A stretch of 64,000 bases of DNA from PLOWO2-12-38-17 sp963709355 (GTDB lineage: Bacteria; Planctomycetota; Brocadiia; Brocadiales; Brocadiaceae), in contig CAVPVY010000005.1 in NCBI GenBank assembly GCA_963709355.1, positions 62,001 to 126,000 on the forward strand, given 5' to 3'. A program made the translations under genes and the position numbers. This document shows positions 8,716 to 16,719 of this stretch, one piece after another. How positions within the stretch are numbered: the stretch's first letter is position 1; every line of letters begins with the position of its first letter. The notes under the pieces were generated by a model, which searched no databases, was not told where the DNA came from, and worked only from the letters and a program-made list of their open reading frames with translations.

Positions 8716-9130
8716 TTATTCTCCCATGACTTTAATAATCAATCGTTTACTTCTCTGACCATCAAATTCAGCGTAAAATATTTGCTGCCAGGGTCCGAGG
8801 TCTAATCTTCCGATAGTTACAGGCACTATTACCTGATGTCCGATGAGGAGGTTTCTGAGATGTGCATCACCATTTATCTCCCCTGTTCTATGGTGGTAAT
8901 AGTCATGTCCCTCTGGGTACTAATTTTAAGAGCCACTCTTCTATATCGCGATGGAGTCCAGGTTCTGCATCGTTAACAAAAACACCGGATGTAATATGCA
9001 TGGCTGATACAAGCACCAAGCCTTCCTTAATATCGCTCTTCTTGACAGCACAGTCAACATTTCTTGTAATGTTTATAATTTCGCGGCGTTTTTTGGTATC
9101 AAAGGTCATGTATTCAGTCAGAAATTTCAC
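8716..9130 (-). pseudogene. yjbQ: YjbQ/UPF0047 protein, broken by a one-base frameshift
   Basis: The N-terminal 70 residues (MKFLTEYMTFDT... to ...WLLKLVP) read from an ATG at 9130. Near 8915-8917 the frame changes, and the rest (EGHDYYHHRTGE..., GHQVIVPVTIGRL, end KRLIIKVMGE, stop at 8716) continues one frame over. Removing one base from the CCC run on the coding strand restores the typical family text LVPEGHDYYHH. The family has been tied to secondary thiamine-phosphate synthase activity. It may be a true mutation or a homopolymer sequencing error. It lies between nadB and the GltD/MvhD gene on the same strand. Confidence 0.8.
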
Positions 9131-9249
9131 GTGTTGTTATCCTTATTTATTATATTAGGTTTATAATCAGTCTTATCACGAAGCGACTTAATCTAATGAC
9201 TGTAATGGAGGTTGTCAAGGGAAAATATATTAGTATGAATATAGGGTGT

Positions 9250-10893
9250 TTATTTTTTTATCAGGATATGTTTTTTCCAGTGGATATTATCGGTTTTTTG
9301 ATAATCGGTGCGGTGATGAACGCCGCGGGATTCCTTACGTTTACGCGCAGAAGTTACTATGAGTTTAGAAACAAGCAGCATATTTTGTAATTCCCAGCCT
9401 GCTGGATTAGAAAATTCCTTGTCCATAACATAACTGCTCCACATTTCAATCATTTCTTCTGCTTCAAGCAGATGTCTCTCGTTTCTTTCTATACCAGCAT
9501 CTCTCCACATGAGACTCTTGAGGGAATTTTTAATATCATTCAGATCTAACCAACTAATCTTTGATAGACACATAGATTCACGAATAGTGTATGGTATCAA
9601 TTCGTGCCTGGTTTTTTGAATTGATTTAGAGGCATCTGTGCCTGCTATATAACCAGTTACCAGCCCTTCTAGCAAAGAGTTGCTGCCTAATCGGTTTGCG
9701 CCGTGCATGCCTGTACATGCTACTTCGCCGCATGCGTAGAGTTGTTTGATGGTTGTTCTTGATAAACAATCTACCTTAATCCCGCCTATTATATAATGAG
9801 CGCTGGGGCGTACAGGAATCAAATCTTTTGCGATATCTATTCCAAAAGAGGCACAGATTTCCTTAATCTTGGGGAATCGCCTGTATAAACGTTCTTTTGG
9901 GATATGGCGAACGTCTAAATAGACGTGGGTATGATCAGTCTTTTGCATTTCTTTTAGAATACTCTGGCTGACTGCATCTCTGGGGGCCAATTCGGCTTTT
10001 GGATGATAATTGGGCATAAATCGGTTACCTTTTTTATTTCTTAGTATACCACCTTCGCCCCGCATTGTTTCAGTGATGAGAAAACGTACAGCACCAGCAA
10101 TATATAATGTTGTTGGGTGAAATTGTACAAATTCCATATCCTGCAAAGCAGCGCCTGCCCGATAAGCAATTGCAAGCCCGTCGCCTGTAGCCACATCAGG
10201 ATTTGTAGTTTCACGATAAACCTGTCCACAACCACCGGTTGCCAGAATCGTGCGTTTTGACCATATTAATATATACCCCTTCTTGGGATGCAATGCGATA
10301 GCGCCGTAACATATACGATTTTTAGTGATTAGGTCAATAGTAAATGTATGTTCAAGGACCTTTGCGTTATTATTTTCTTTAATTATACGGATAAGTATAT
10401 GTTCTACTTCATTTCCAGTTGAGTCACCCTTGGCGCGGATTATACGCGCGAAACGGTGTCCTCCTTCCTTTGTAAAGATTAAGCGATCGTCTTCCTTGTC
10501 AAATGATGCGCCCCAATTTATTAATTCATTTATACGGTTTGGTCCTTCGCTAATGATTGCTTTTACTGCTGCTATATTGCACAATCCCTGTCCTGCTTCT
10601 ATAGTGTCTTTTATATGGTTTATAACGGTATCATTTGGAGATAGAGCAACAGCAATTCCTCCCTGGGCATAATTGGTGTTATTTTCATCAATTTTGTCTT
10701 TAGTAACAACCATTACGGAATTGGGTTTTGATGCCTGTACGGCAGCGATGAGACCTGCAACCCCACTTCCTATTATTAACACATCTGTGAAGATATGAGA
10801 GAATGTGCGACTGTCAAATGAGATAAGATGTCTTTTTGGTTCTGTTTGTTTTTTCATTATGTGAATTTTATATTTAGCGGATTTGTTTGTCAA
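9250..10893 (-). CDS. nadB: L-aspartate oxidase, first enzyme of NAD synthesis
   Basis: Flavoprotein of the succinate dehydrogenase/fumarate reductase family that oxidises L-aspartate to iminoaspartate for quinolinate synthesis. Seen: FAD motif IIGSGVAGLIAA (41-52), NYAQGGIAVAL (73-83), GGHRFARI near 143, the HPTT stretch in QFHPTTLY near 256, the active-site region TETMRGEGG and the late FAD motif HGANRLGSNSLLEG near 400. In anaerobes fumarate would serve as acceptor. The longest frame opens at a TTG (10893), but the ATG at 10857 (MKKQTEP) is a more natural start. It heads the minus-strand run toward metF. Confidence 0.93.
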   Translation of the reverse strand: MTNKSAKYKIHIMKKQTEPKRHLISFDSRTFSHIFTDVLIIGSGVAGLIAAVQASKPNSVMVVTKDKIDENNTNYAQGGIAVALSPNDTVINHIKDTIEAGQGLCNIAAVKAIISEGPNRINELINWGASFDKEDDRLIFTKEGGHRFARIIRAKGDSTGNEVEHILIRIIKENNNAKVLEHTFTIDLITKNRICYGAIALHPKKGYILIWSKRTILATGGCGQVYRETTNPDVATGDGLAIAYRAGAALQDMEFVQFHPTTLYIAGAVRFLITETMRGEGGILRNKKGNRFMPNYHPKAELAPRDAVSQSILKEMQKTDHTHVYLDVRHIPKERLYRRFPKIKEICASFGIDIAKDLIPVRPSAHYIIGGIKVDCLSRTTIKQLYACGEVACTGMHGANRLGSNSLLEGLVTGYIAGTDASKSIQKTRHELIPYTIRESMCLSKISWLDLNDIKNSLKSLMWRDAGIERNERHLLEAEEMIEMWSSYVMDKEFSNPAGWELQNMLLVSKLIVTSARKRKESRGVHHRTDYQKTDNIHWKKHILIKK

Positions 10894-10904
10894 AGAAAAG
10901 GTGC

Positions 10905-10932
10905 TTGAATATAAATTGAAATGTTGTAAAAT
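10905..10932 (+). promoter_or_regulatory. Candidate promoter of the UDP-glucuronate decarboxylase gene
   Basis: TTGAAT (10905-10910), 16-bp spacer, TAAAAT (10927-10932), about 58 bp before the ATG at 10990, in the divergent gap with nadB. Confidence 0.4.
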
Positions 10933-10989
10933 TCACCCAAGTGATATTTGTTTTCTTGATTCTGATAATTTACAAGGGGGTTTTTTTAC

Positions 10990-11931
10990 ATGAGAACAGT
11001 AATTACAGGCGGGGCGGGTTTTATAGGTTCTCATCTGTGTGATTATTTAATTGAAAAGAGACATGAGGTTATATGTATTGATAATTTAATAACAGGCAAA
11101 CCAGAGAATATTACCCATCTAATAGGGAACGGCAAGTTCCGGTTTATAAAACATAACGTTAGTGATTATATTTATGTAGATGGACAAGTAGATAACGTGT
11201 TGCATTTTGCTTCACCCGCCAGTCCAGTTGATTATCTGGAATTTCCCATTCAAACCCTGAAGGTCGGTTCTCTTGGTACTTTAAACAGTATTGGTTTGGC
11301 AAAAACGAAGAAAGCAAAATTTCTTCTGGCATCCACATCTGAGGTATATGGCGATCCGCAGGTTCATCCCCAGCGTGAAAGTTATTGGGGGCATGTAAAT
11401 CCAGTAGGGCCTAGGGGCGTTTATGATGAGGCAAAACGATTTGCTGAGGCAATGACGACGGCATATCATAGCTATCACAATGTTAATACGAAGATTGTAA
11501 GAATATTTAACACATATGGCCCGAGGATGCGGGTAAAAGATGGCCGCGCACTGCCTAACTTTATGTGTCAGGCATTGAAGGGCGAAGATATCACAGTGTT
11601 CGGAAACGGGACACAGACAAGAAGCTTTTGTTATGTCTCGGACCTTGTGGAAGGAATATATCGGCTTCTTATTTCAGATGAGCATGAACCTGTGAATATT
11701 GGCAATCCGGAAGAAATAACTATTCTCCAGATTGCAAAAGAGATACTGGAACTAACAGGAAGTACGAGCAAGATTATATTTAAACCCCTTCCAGTTGATG
11801 ACCCAAGGATTAGACAGCCAGACATTTCAAAGGCGAAAAAGATTTTAGGATGGGAGCCAAAGGTCTTACGTAAGGAAGGATTAGCTAATACACTTGAGTA
11901 TTTTAAAGAAATGTTGAATAAGAAATTTTAG
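10990..11931 (+). CDS. uxs: UDP-glucuronate decarboxylase (UDP-xylose synthase)
   Basis: 313 residues, an extended SDR enzyme. NAD site GGAGFIGSHL (7-16), ASPASPVDY near 74-82 typical of Uxs, TSEVYGDP (116-123) and the catalytic pair Y145/K149 in VYDEAKR. It decarboxylates UDP-glucuronate to UDP-xylose in the cytoplasm, supplying pentose for surface glycans. A strong AAGGGGG ribosome site precedes the ATG. The glycan-related context (phosphomannomutase and the large locus from 15 kb) supports this role. Other nucleotide-sugar epimerases are less likely given the ASPASP and RPxRGVYDE-like blocks. Confidence 0.88.
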   Translation: MRTVITGGAGFIGSHLCDYLIEKRHEVICIDNLITGKPENITHLIGNGKFRFIKHNVSDYIYVDGQVDNVLHFASPASPVDYLEFPIQTLKVGSLGTLNSIGLAKTKKAKFLLASTSEVYGDPQVHPQRESYWGHVNPVGPRGVYDEAKRFAEAMTTAYHSYHNVNTKIVRIFNTYGPRMRVKDGRALPNFMCQALKGEDITVFGNGTQTRSFCYVSDLVEGIYRLLISDEHEPVNIGNPEEITILQIAKEILELTGSTSKIIFKPLPVDDPRIRQPDISKAKKILGWEPKVLRKEGLANTLEYFKEMLNKKF

Positions 11932-12073
11932 GTGTGTCGTGCTTTGAGAGGTTTTTGCGATATTAGTGTTTTACAATAAATATTAAAAAAACATTCTTCA
12001 TAGCTGGTTACGTAAAGATGTTATTCAATAAAGAATAATTTTGAGTAACAAGGGCTTTTATTGATAAATCTTC

Positions 12074-12649
12074 ATGAAAAAGGTTATTGCTATATTTGGT
12101 AGTCCACGCAAGGAAGGGAATTCTGATATATTACTTAATGAGTTTATTCGGGGTATTACAAAGAGTGATATAAAAATAGAAAGTGTTGTTGTCAGGAATT
12201 TACAGATCGCTCCGTGTAATTCATGTGGTGGATGCTGGGAAAGCGGGACCTGCGTTATAGACGACGATATGCAGAAGATATATCCATTACTAGTTGAAGC
12301 AGATGGTATTGTTATATCTTCTCCAATTTATTTTATGGGTGTTACTGCACAATTAAAGGCATTTATTGATCGCTGTCAGTCATTTTGGGCAAGGAAGTAT
12401 ATTCTCGATTTGCCTATAAGGGAAGGAGCCAGAATTTCTAACGGTTTCTTCATTGCTACTGCGGCACGTGATAAAGCCGCTGATTTATTTACTGGCGCTG
12501 TAAAAACAGTGAAGGCTTTTTTTCATGTTTTAGATACCAAGTATACTGGCGATATGCTGTGTTCCGGGCTGGAAGGAAAGACTGATGCAGCAGATAAACA
12601 AGCATTATTGGAACAGGCATATAATGAGGGCAAGTCGTTTGTGATATAA
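12074..12649 (+). CDS. Iron-sulfur flavoprotein (NADPH-dependent FMN reductase fold)
   Basis: 191 residues of the flavodoxin-like fold: FMN phosphate loop GSPRKEGNSD (9-18), compact cysteine motif C48-x2-C51-x2-C54-x5-C60 and SSPIYFMGVTAQLKAFIDR near 84-102. This spacing fits the iron-sulfur flavoproteins of anaerobes, which bind FMN and a 4Fe-4S cluster and transfer electrons, often in oxygen or peroxide defence. No partner is evident next to it. The start ATG has weak ribosome-site sequence upstream. Confidence 0.8.
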   Translation: MKKVIAIFGSPRKEGNSDILLNEFIRGITKSDIKIESVVVRNLQIAPCNSCGGCWESGTCVIDDDMQKIYPLLVEADGIVISSPIYFMGVTAQLKAFIDRCQSFWARKYILDLPIREGARISNGFFIATAARDKAADLFTGAVKTVKAFFHVLDTKYTGDMLCSGLEGKTDAADKQALLEQAYNEGKSFVI

Positions 12650-12751
12650 TAATTTGTTATTTCCAAAAAATAGAAATACATATTTTTATCAATAATAATA
12701 TATGAAAAATATATATTTTATTAACAACATAATTTTGCATGGTGGATAATA

Positions 12752-14269
12752 ATGGAAAAAGAGCAACTATTAGAAAAAGACGAAGAAAAACAACATCGTT
12801 GTCCAGGTGAATCTTATACAATTAGTGATTCAATATGTAAGGGAAGGCAGAGGGTTAATTATCCCAAGTGTAAAGTATGTCTTGAGAAGGTAGAGCCGGT
12901 TCAAACACAAACAGAGTCCAGAATGTCTATGAATATCTTTAAAAGTTACGACATACGTGGAAAATATCCGTCTGAGATTGACGAACATACAACACGAAAG
13001 ATTGGGGCATCAATAGCTCAATTTTTTAAGGAAAAGAATCAGAGTGCAAAAAATATAGTTGTTGGCAGGGACATGAGGGTTTCGTCAAGGGCGCTTGCGA
13101 ATTCTTTGATTGAGGGTGTATGTTCGGCTGGGTTGAATGTTGTAAATATAGGTGTTGTTTCTACAGAAATGACCTATTTTGCCGTAGGTTATTATAACTA
13201 TGATGGGAGCGTGATGGTTACAGCTTCTCATAATCCGGCAGAATACAATGGCTTTAAAATATGCAGGGAACGGGCTATTCCTGTTGGTTATGAAACTGGT
13301 TTGGATCGTATTGCAAAATTGACAAGGCAGTATCATCCACCGCGCGAACAACAAGGGAACGTTACTTCCAGTGAGATTTTTAAAGATTATAAGAAACACG
13401 TATTGAAATTTGTCAAAAACCTGAGACACCTTCGTATTGTAATAGATGCAGGTAATGGTATGGCAGGCAAGCTGATCCCTATTGTTTGTGAAGGTCTTCC
13501 GATTGAGATTATTCCACTTTATTTTGAACTGGATGGAAGTTTTCCCAATCACGAGGCTAATCCGTTAAAGGCTGAGAATATTCTTGATTTGCAGAATAAG
13601 GTGCGTGAGACAAAAGCGCATCTGGGCGTCGCTTTTGATGGAGATGCGGATCGTTGTATATTTGTGGATGAGATGGGCAGGGGGATTAGTTGTGATACTA
13701 TTACAGCGCTTATTGCAAGGCGGATGCTTGAACAGGAAAAAGGCGCAACAATTTTATATGACCTTCGTTCCAGCTGGGCGGTGCCTGAAGAAATAAAAGC
13801 CGCCGGCGGTATACCGTATCGCGAGCGTGTAGGACACGCCTATATGAGGGCGACACTTCGCGAAAAAAATGCAGTATTTGGCGGTGAACTATCTGGACAC
13901 TATTATTTCAGGGATAATTATTATTCAGATTCGGGTATGATTGCATTCCTTACGGTTCTTGATATATTGAGCACAAAACGTATCCCTTTTTCAAATATAG
14001 TGGCACCGTTTAAAAGATATTATTCGACAGGCGAAATAAACTTTGAAGTAGAGGATAAGGATGCAAAGATTGATGAAATTGCAAAGAAATTTTCAGATGG
14101 GGAGGTTAACTATCTTGACGGCGTAACTGTTGAATACAGTGATTGGTGGTTTAATGTAAGAAAATCAAATACAGAACCATTATTACGTTTGAACCTGGAA
14201 GGAAAAACACAGGAAATAATGGAAAAAGGTAAAAAATTGTTGATTGGTATTATTCAAGGTAAATCTTAG
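12752..14269 (+). CDS. Phosphomannomutase/phosphoglucomutase with a cysteine-bearing N-terminal extension
   Basis: 505 residues. The mutase proper starts near residue 60 (NIFKSYDIRGKYP). The phosphoserine loop is TASHNPAEYNG with Ser159, the metal loop is DGDADR (296-301), the sugar loop GGELSGHYYF lies near 375 and the phosphate-binding RKSNTEPLLR near 470. It interconverts mannose/glucose 1- and 6-phosphates and so feeds GDP-mannose to gmd and fcl downstream. The first ~58 residues are extra: C17, C29, C40 and C43 sit in a KC-x2-C arrangement that could bind a metal. An internal ATG near 12923 would give the normal-length enzyme, but GGTGG before 12752 supports the long form. The last base of its TAG stop is the first base of the next gene's GTG. 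Confidence 0.87.
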   Translation: MEKEQLLEKDEEKQHRCPGESYTISDSICKGRQRVNYPKCKVCLEKVEPVQTQTESRMSMNIFKSYDIRGKYPSEIDEHTTRKIGASIAQFFKEKNQSAKNIVVGRDMRVSSRALANSLIEGVCSAGLNVVNIGVVSTEMTYFAVGYYNYDGSVMVTASHNPAEYNGFKICRERAIPVGYETGLDRIAKLTRQYHPPREQQGNVTSSEIFKDYKKHVLKFVKNLRHLRIVIDAGNGMAGKLIPIVCEGLPIEIIPLYFELDGSFPNHEANPLKAENILDLQNKVRETKAHLGVAFDGDADRCIFVDEMGRGISCDTITALIARRMLEQEKGATILYDLRSSWAVPEEIKAAGGIPYRERVGHAYMRATLREKNAVFGGELSGHYYFRDNYYSDSGMIAFLTVLDILSTKRIPFSNIVAPFKRYYSTGEINFEVEDKDAKIDEIAKKFSDGEVNYLDGVTVEYSDWWFNVRKSNTEPLLRLNLEGKTQEIMEKGKKLLIGIIQGKS

Positions 14270-15141
14270 TGAATATTTCTCCCAGTGTATTAAAAAAGTG
14301 TCTTTCGATTTGTTTGTTAACGATAATATTTCTTTTACAAAACTTTGCACTTAATGAGTGCAGGTTGATTCAAGCCTATACTCCAAAAGGCGAAGAAATT
14401 CTTGAGGTAAAATTAAAGAATGGGCAAATATCAGTAAAACTTAAAAACGCTCCCTTGGAGAAGGTCTTAAAAGAAATCATGTCGCAAAGTGGTGCTAAAA
14501 TCTGGCTTAATGATTCAATAGATACAACTATTACAATAGAGTTTCAAAACTTGCCAATAGAAGAAGGCGTTCGCAAGATTATTAAAAATAAGAACTATGC
14601 TTTTGTTTTCGCGCCGAATGAATCAAAAGACGGCAAATTATCAATAATTAGTAGTTATAAGTCTCAAGAAACCACTGCAAAGGGAAAGAACGAATTTTTT
14701 AAAAAACCAGTACAAAAACCCCTGCAACCTGCTGTAAAAAAAGATAAACCCAAAAAAGAAAGGCGTTCATTTGAAGAACTTGTAAAAGAAGCACTTGAGA
14801 ATCCAGATGCAGATAAGAGAGAAGATGCTATTATTGCACTGGGTGAAACCAAGGATACAAAGGCAATTGAAGTAATTTCAAAAGCGTTAACAAATGATTC
14901 CAGCGAAGATGTTCGGTTGAGTTGTATAGATGCCTTATTGGAAATTGGCGATAAAAGCGTTGTTGATATTGTTTCCGTTGCCCTTAAGGATAAGGAACCG
15001 TGGGTACGCGAAAGTGCTGTAGAAGCCCTTGGCGAACTGGGTGGAGAGGCTGCTATTGAGCTTATTAAAAATGCTTTAAACGACGATGACGGTTCGGTTA
15101 GAGAGCTTGCTAAGGAAATACTGGAAGAACAGGGGCAATGA
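14269..15141 (+). CDS. Exported STN-domain and HEAT-repeat protein
   Basis: 290 residues. A signal peptide or N-terminal anchor (about 1-35) is followed by an STN-like (secretin/TonB short N-terminal) domain at about 45-105 (LKNAPLEKVLKEIMSQSG...), a Lys/Pro-rich linker, and three or more HEAT/PBS-lyase-like repeats from about 165 to 288 (DADKREDAIIALGE, SSEDVRLSCIDALLEIG, KEPWVRESAVEALGELGG). This suggests a periplasmic scaffold that binds proteins. The GTG start overlaps the mutase stop by one base, so translation is probably coupled. The cellular role is unknown. Confidence 0.75.
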   Translation: MNISPSVLKKCLSICLLTIIFLLQNFALNECRLIQAYTPKGEEILEVKLKNGQISVKLKNAPLEKVLKEIMSQSGAKIWLNDSIDTTITIEFQNLPIEEGVRKIIKNKNYAFVFAPNESKDGKLSIISSYKSQETTAKGKNEFFKKPVQKPLQPAVKKDKPKKERRSFEELVKEALENPDADKREDAIIALGETKDTKAIEVISKALTNDSSEDVRLSCIDALLEIGDKSVVDIVSVALKDKEPWVRESAVEALGELGGEAAIELIKNALNDDDGSVRELAKEILEEQGQ

Positions 15142-15169
15142 TAAAAATTAAAAAATTTTATTTTTTATG

Positions 15170-15200
15170 TTGACATTTCTAAAAAATTGTTTAATATTAT
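15170..15200 (+). promoter_or_regulatory. Candidate promoter of the glycan-locus leader
   Basis: A perfect -35 TTGACA (15170-15175) is followed by an AT-rich stretch with AATATT/TATTAT at 17-19 bp spacing. The exact -10 is ambiguous. It would give a leader of over 100 nt before the antiterminator gene. Confidence 0.4.
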
Positions 15201-15240
15201 AAACGTTTAGAAAATTAAACGTTTGTTAATTTAAACAAGA

Positions 15241-15302
15241 TCTCTCAAATCTCCCAACTGAGAGACCCAATTCCTCCCGCAGTTCCAACTCTGCGGGAGG
15301 AA
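15241..15302 (+). promoter_or_regulatory. Two perfect stem-loops in the leader of the antiterminator gene
   Basis: Stem 1: TCTCTCA (15241-15247) with TGAGAGA (15259-15265), 11-nt loop. Stem 2: a 12-bp perfect stem, TTCCTCCCGCAG (15271-15282) with CTGCGGGAGGAA (15291-15302), 8-nt loop, then only a weak TTTATA tail. It may be an attenuator or an RNA target for the NusG-like factor encoded immediately downstream. Confidence 0.6.
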
Positions 15303-15320
15303 TTTATAAACTATTAGGAT

Positions 15321-15827
15321 ATGGATAGGAATATCTCATACTGGTTTGCCATTCATACTAAATCACGTCACGAAAAACAAGTAGATATGTTTTTAAAGGA
15401 AAAGAGCATTAATTCTTTCCTTCCGCTTATAAGAACACTAAGTCGCAGAAGAGACAGAAGAAAATTTGTTGATTTGCCGCTTTTCCCAGGCTATTTGTTT
15501 GTAAATATGTCCTTAAATAGCATGTATGACGTTATTAATACGCGCGGGGTTGTGAGGATTGTAGGCAATGATAATTTTAATCATACGCCAATTCCGGATA
15601 AGCAGGTAAATGATATAAAATTACTTTTAAGCAACAATGTTAACTTAGATACCTACAAATATTTGAAAAATGGCGTAAAAGTGAGGGTGAAGGTGGGTCC
15701 ATTGATGGGTGTAGAAGGTGTTCTTTTAAAAAGAAAGACAAATTATCGGGTTGTTGTTTCGATAGACCTTCTACAAAAGGCTGCTTCGGCGGAAATTTCT
15801 ATAGCTGATATTGAGCCTGTAAATTAG
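15321..15827 (+). CDS. NusG-like transcription antiterminator (UpxY/RfaH/LoaP type)
   Basis: 168 residues. The N-terminal NGN domain (1-110) begins YWFAIHTKSRHEKQVDMFL and has FLPLIRTLSRRRDRR and PLFPGYLFV; the C-terminal KOW domain (about 120-168) has GVKVRVKVGPLMGVEGVLLKR. This is a specialised NusG paralog, which suppresses termination in long polysaccharide operons. It sits at the head of the glycan locus, right after the two-hairpin leader, exactly as UpxY and LoaP genes do. Regulation of the downstream locus is inferred from position. The housekeeping NusG is expected elsewhere next to rplK. Confidence 0.87.
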   Translation: MDRNISYWFAIHTKSRHEKQVDMFLKEKSINSFLPLIRTLSRRRDRRKFVDLPLFPGYLFVNMSLNSMYDVINTRGVVRIVGNDNFNHTPIPDKQVNDIKLLLSNNVNLDTYKYLKNGVKVRVKVGPLMGVEGVLLKRKTNYRVVVSIDLLQKAASAEISIADIEPVN

Positions 15828-16093
15828 CCAGGTTTTGATAGGTAAACAGATAGTTTTATGGTTTAACTTGTTTAAGTTATGTAAGTTACATTAATAAAAT
15901 CATGTAACTGAGAGGGATATACTCCATAATCACCTCGCACTTAAAACTGTTCCTAGCGTTTTAATTAATACTATTTTTATTTAAATTAAGCGTTCTGCAA
16001 CTTCATTTGCAACGAAAACAAGCAAGACGCTGGGTATTTTCTTTGTATTTTCGTGCCTTTGTGGCTAATTTGAAATTAATGTAAACAAATATT

Positions 16094-16663
16094 ATGGCTA
16101 ATCAGGAAGAAATCACACAATATAACATCCTCCAATCAATTGAAAACGGCGAGCAGATATCACAGCGCCAACTCTCCTCGCAATTGGGTATTAATGTAGC
16201 ATCTATAAATTTTGCTTTAAAGAAACTCACAAAGAGGGGCTTTGTAAAGATGCTCGGAGCCAACCCTCGAAGGATGCGGTATATTTTAACGCCCAAAGGA
16301 ATTGCTGAAAAAACGCAGATTGCCTATAAATTCTTTGACAGAAATTTTCATTTTTATAAGGCTGTTAGAAAAGATGTTGAAGATAAGATTGACAGTATTC
16401 CATTTAATGAGAAAAAACGTGTAGCTCTTTACGGTGTTACAGACCTGATGGAGTTGGCATATCTTGTTATTCAAGATAAAGAACTGGAGCTTGTTGCAAT
16501 TGTTGACGATGAAATGAAGATAAGAATATTTGGGTATCATGTGATAGGCATTGAGGAGATAAATACCCACGCCCCCGACTTTCTCTTGTTAACGAAAGAA
16601 TTAGATGCCGATAAAATAAAACAAGTACCAGATTCCACGATAATTGTTGATATCAGGATTTAG
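16094..16663 (+). CDS. Winged-helix regulator of the EPS-associated MarR type with a C-terminal sensor-like domain
   Basis: 189 residues. The winged helix at 5-75 (ISQRQLSSQLGINVASINFALKKLTKRGFVK) matches the EPS-associated MarR-type regulators found next to antiterminators in exopolysaccharide loci. The C-terminal part (about 105-189; VALYGVTDLMELAYLVI, LELVAIVDDE) looks like a Rossmann-type nucleotide- or sugar-nucleotide-binding domain similar to the start of PglD or CoA-binding proteins, so it may sense a precursor. It lies between the antiterminator and gmd and probably regulates the locus. Confidence 0.75.
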   Translation: MANQEEITQYNILQSIENGEQISQRQLSSQLGINVASINFALKKLTKRGFVKMLGANPRRMRYILTPKGIAEKTQIAYKFFDRNFHFYKAVRKDVEDKIDSIPFNEKKRVALYGVTDLMELAYLVIQDKELELVAIVDDEMKIRIFGYHVIGIEEINTHAPDFLLLTKELDADKIKQVPDSTIIVDIRI

Positions 16664-16719
16664 GTACGTATGCAGCATGATGACAGTGTCAGGTTTTTAA
16701 ATCAGTATAAGATATTATA

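Noticed and set aside
8905..8925. Programmed frameshift in yjbQ
   Set aside because: No downstream pseudoknot or slippery heptamer was seen, and the family is not known to use recoding. A one-base homopolymer change is simpler.
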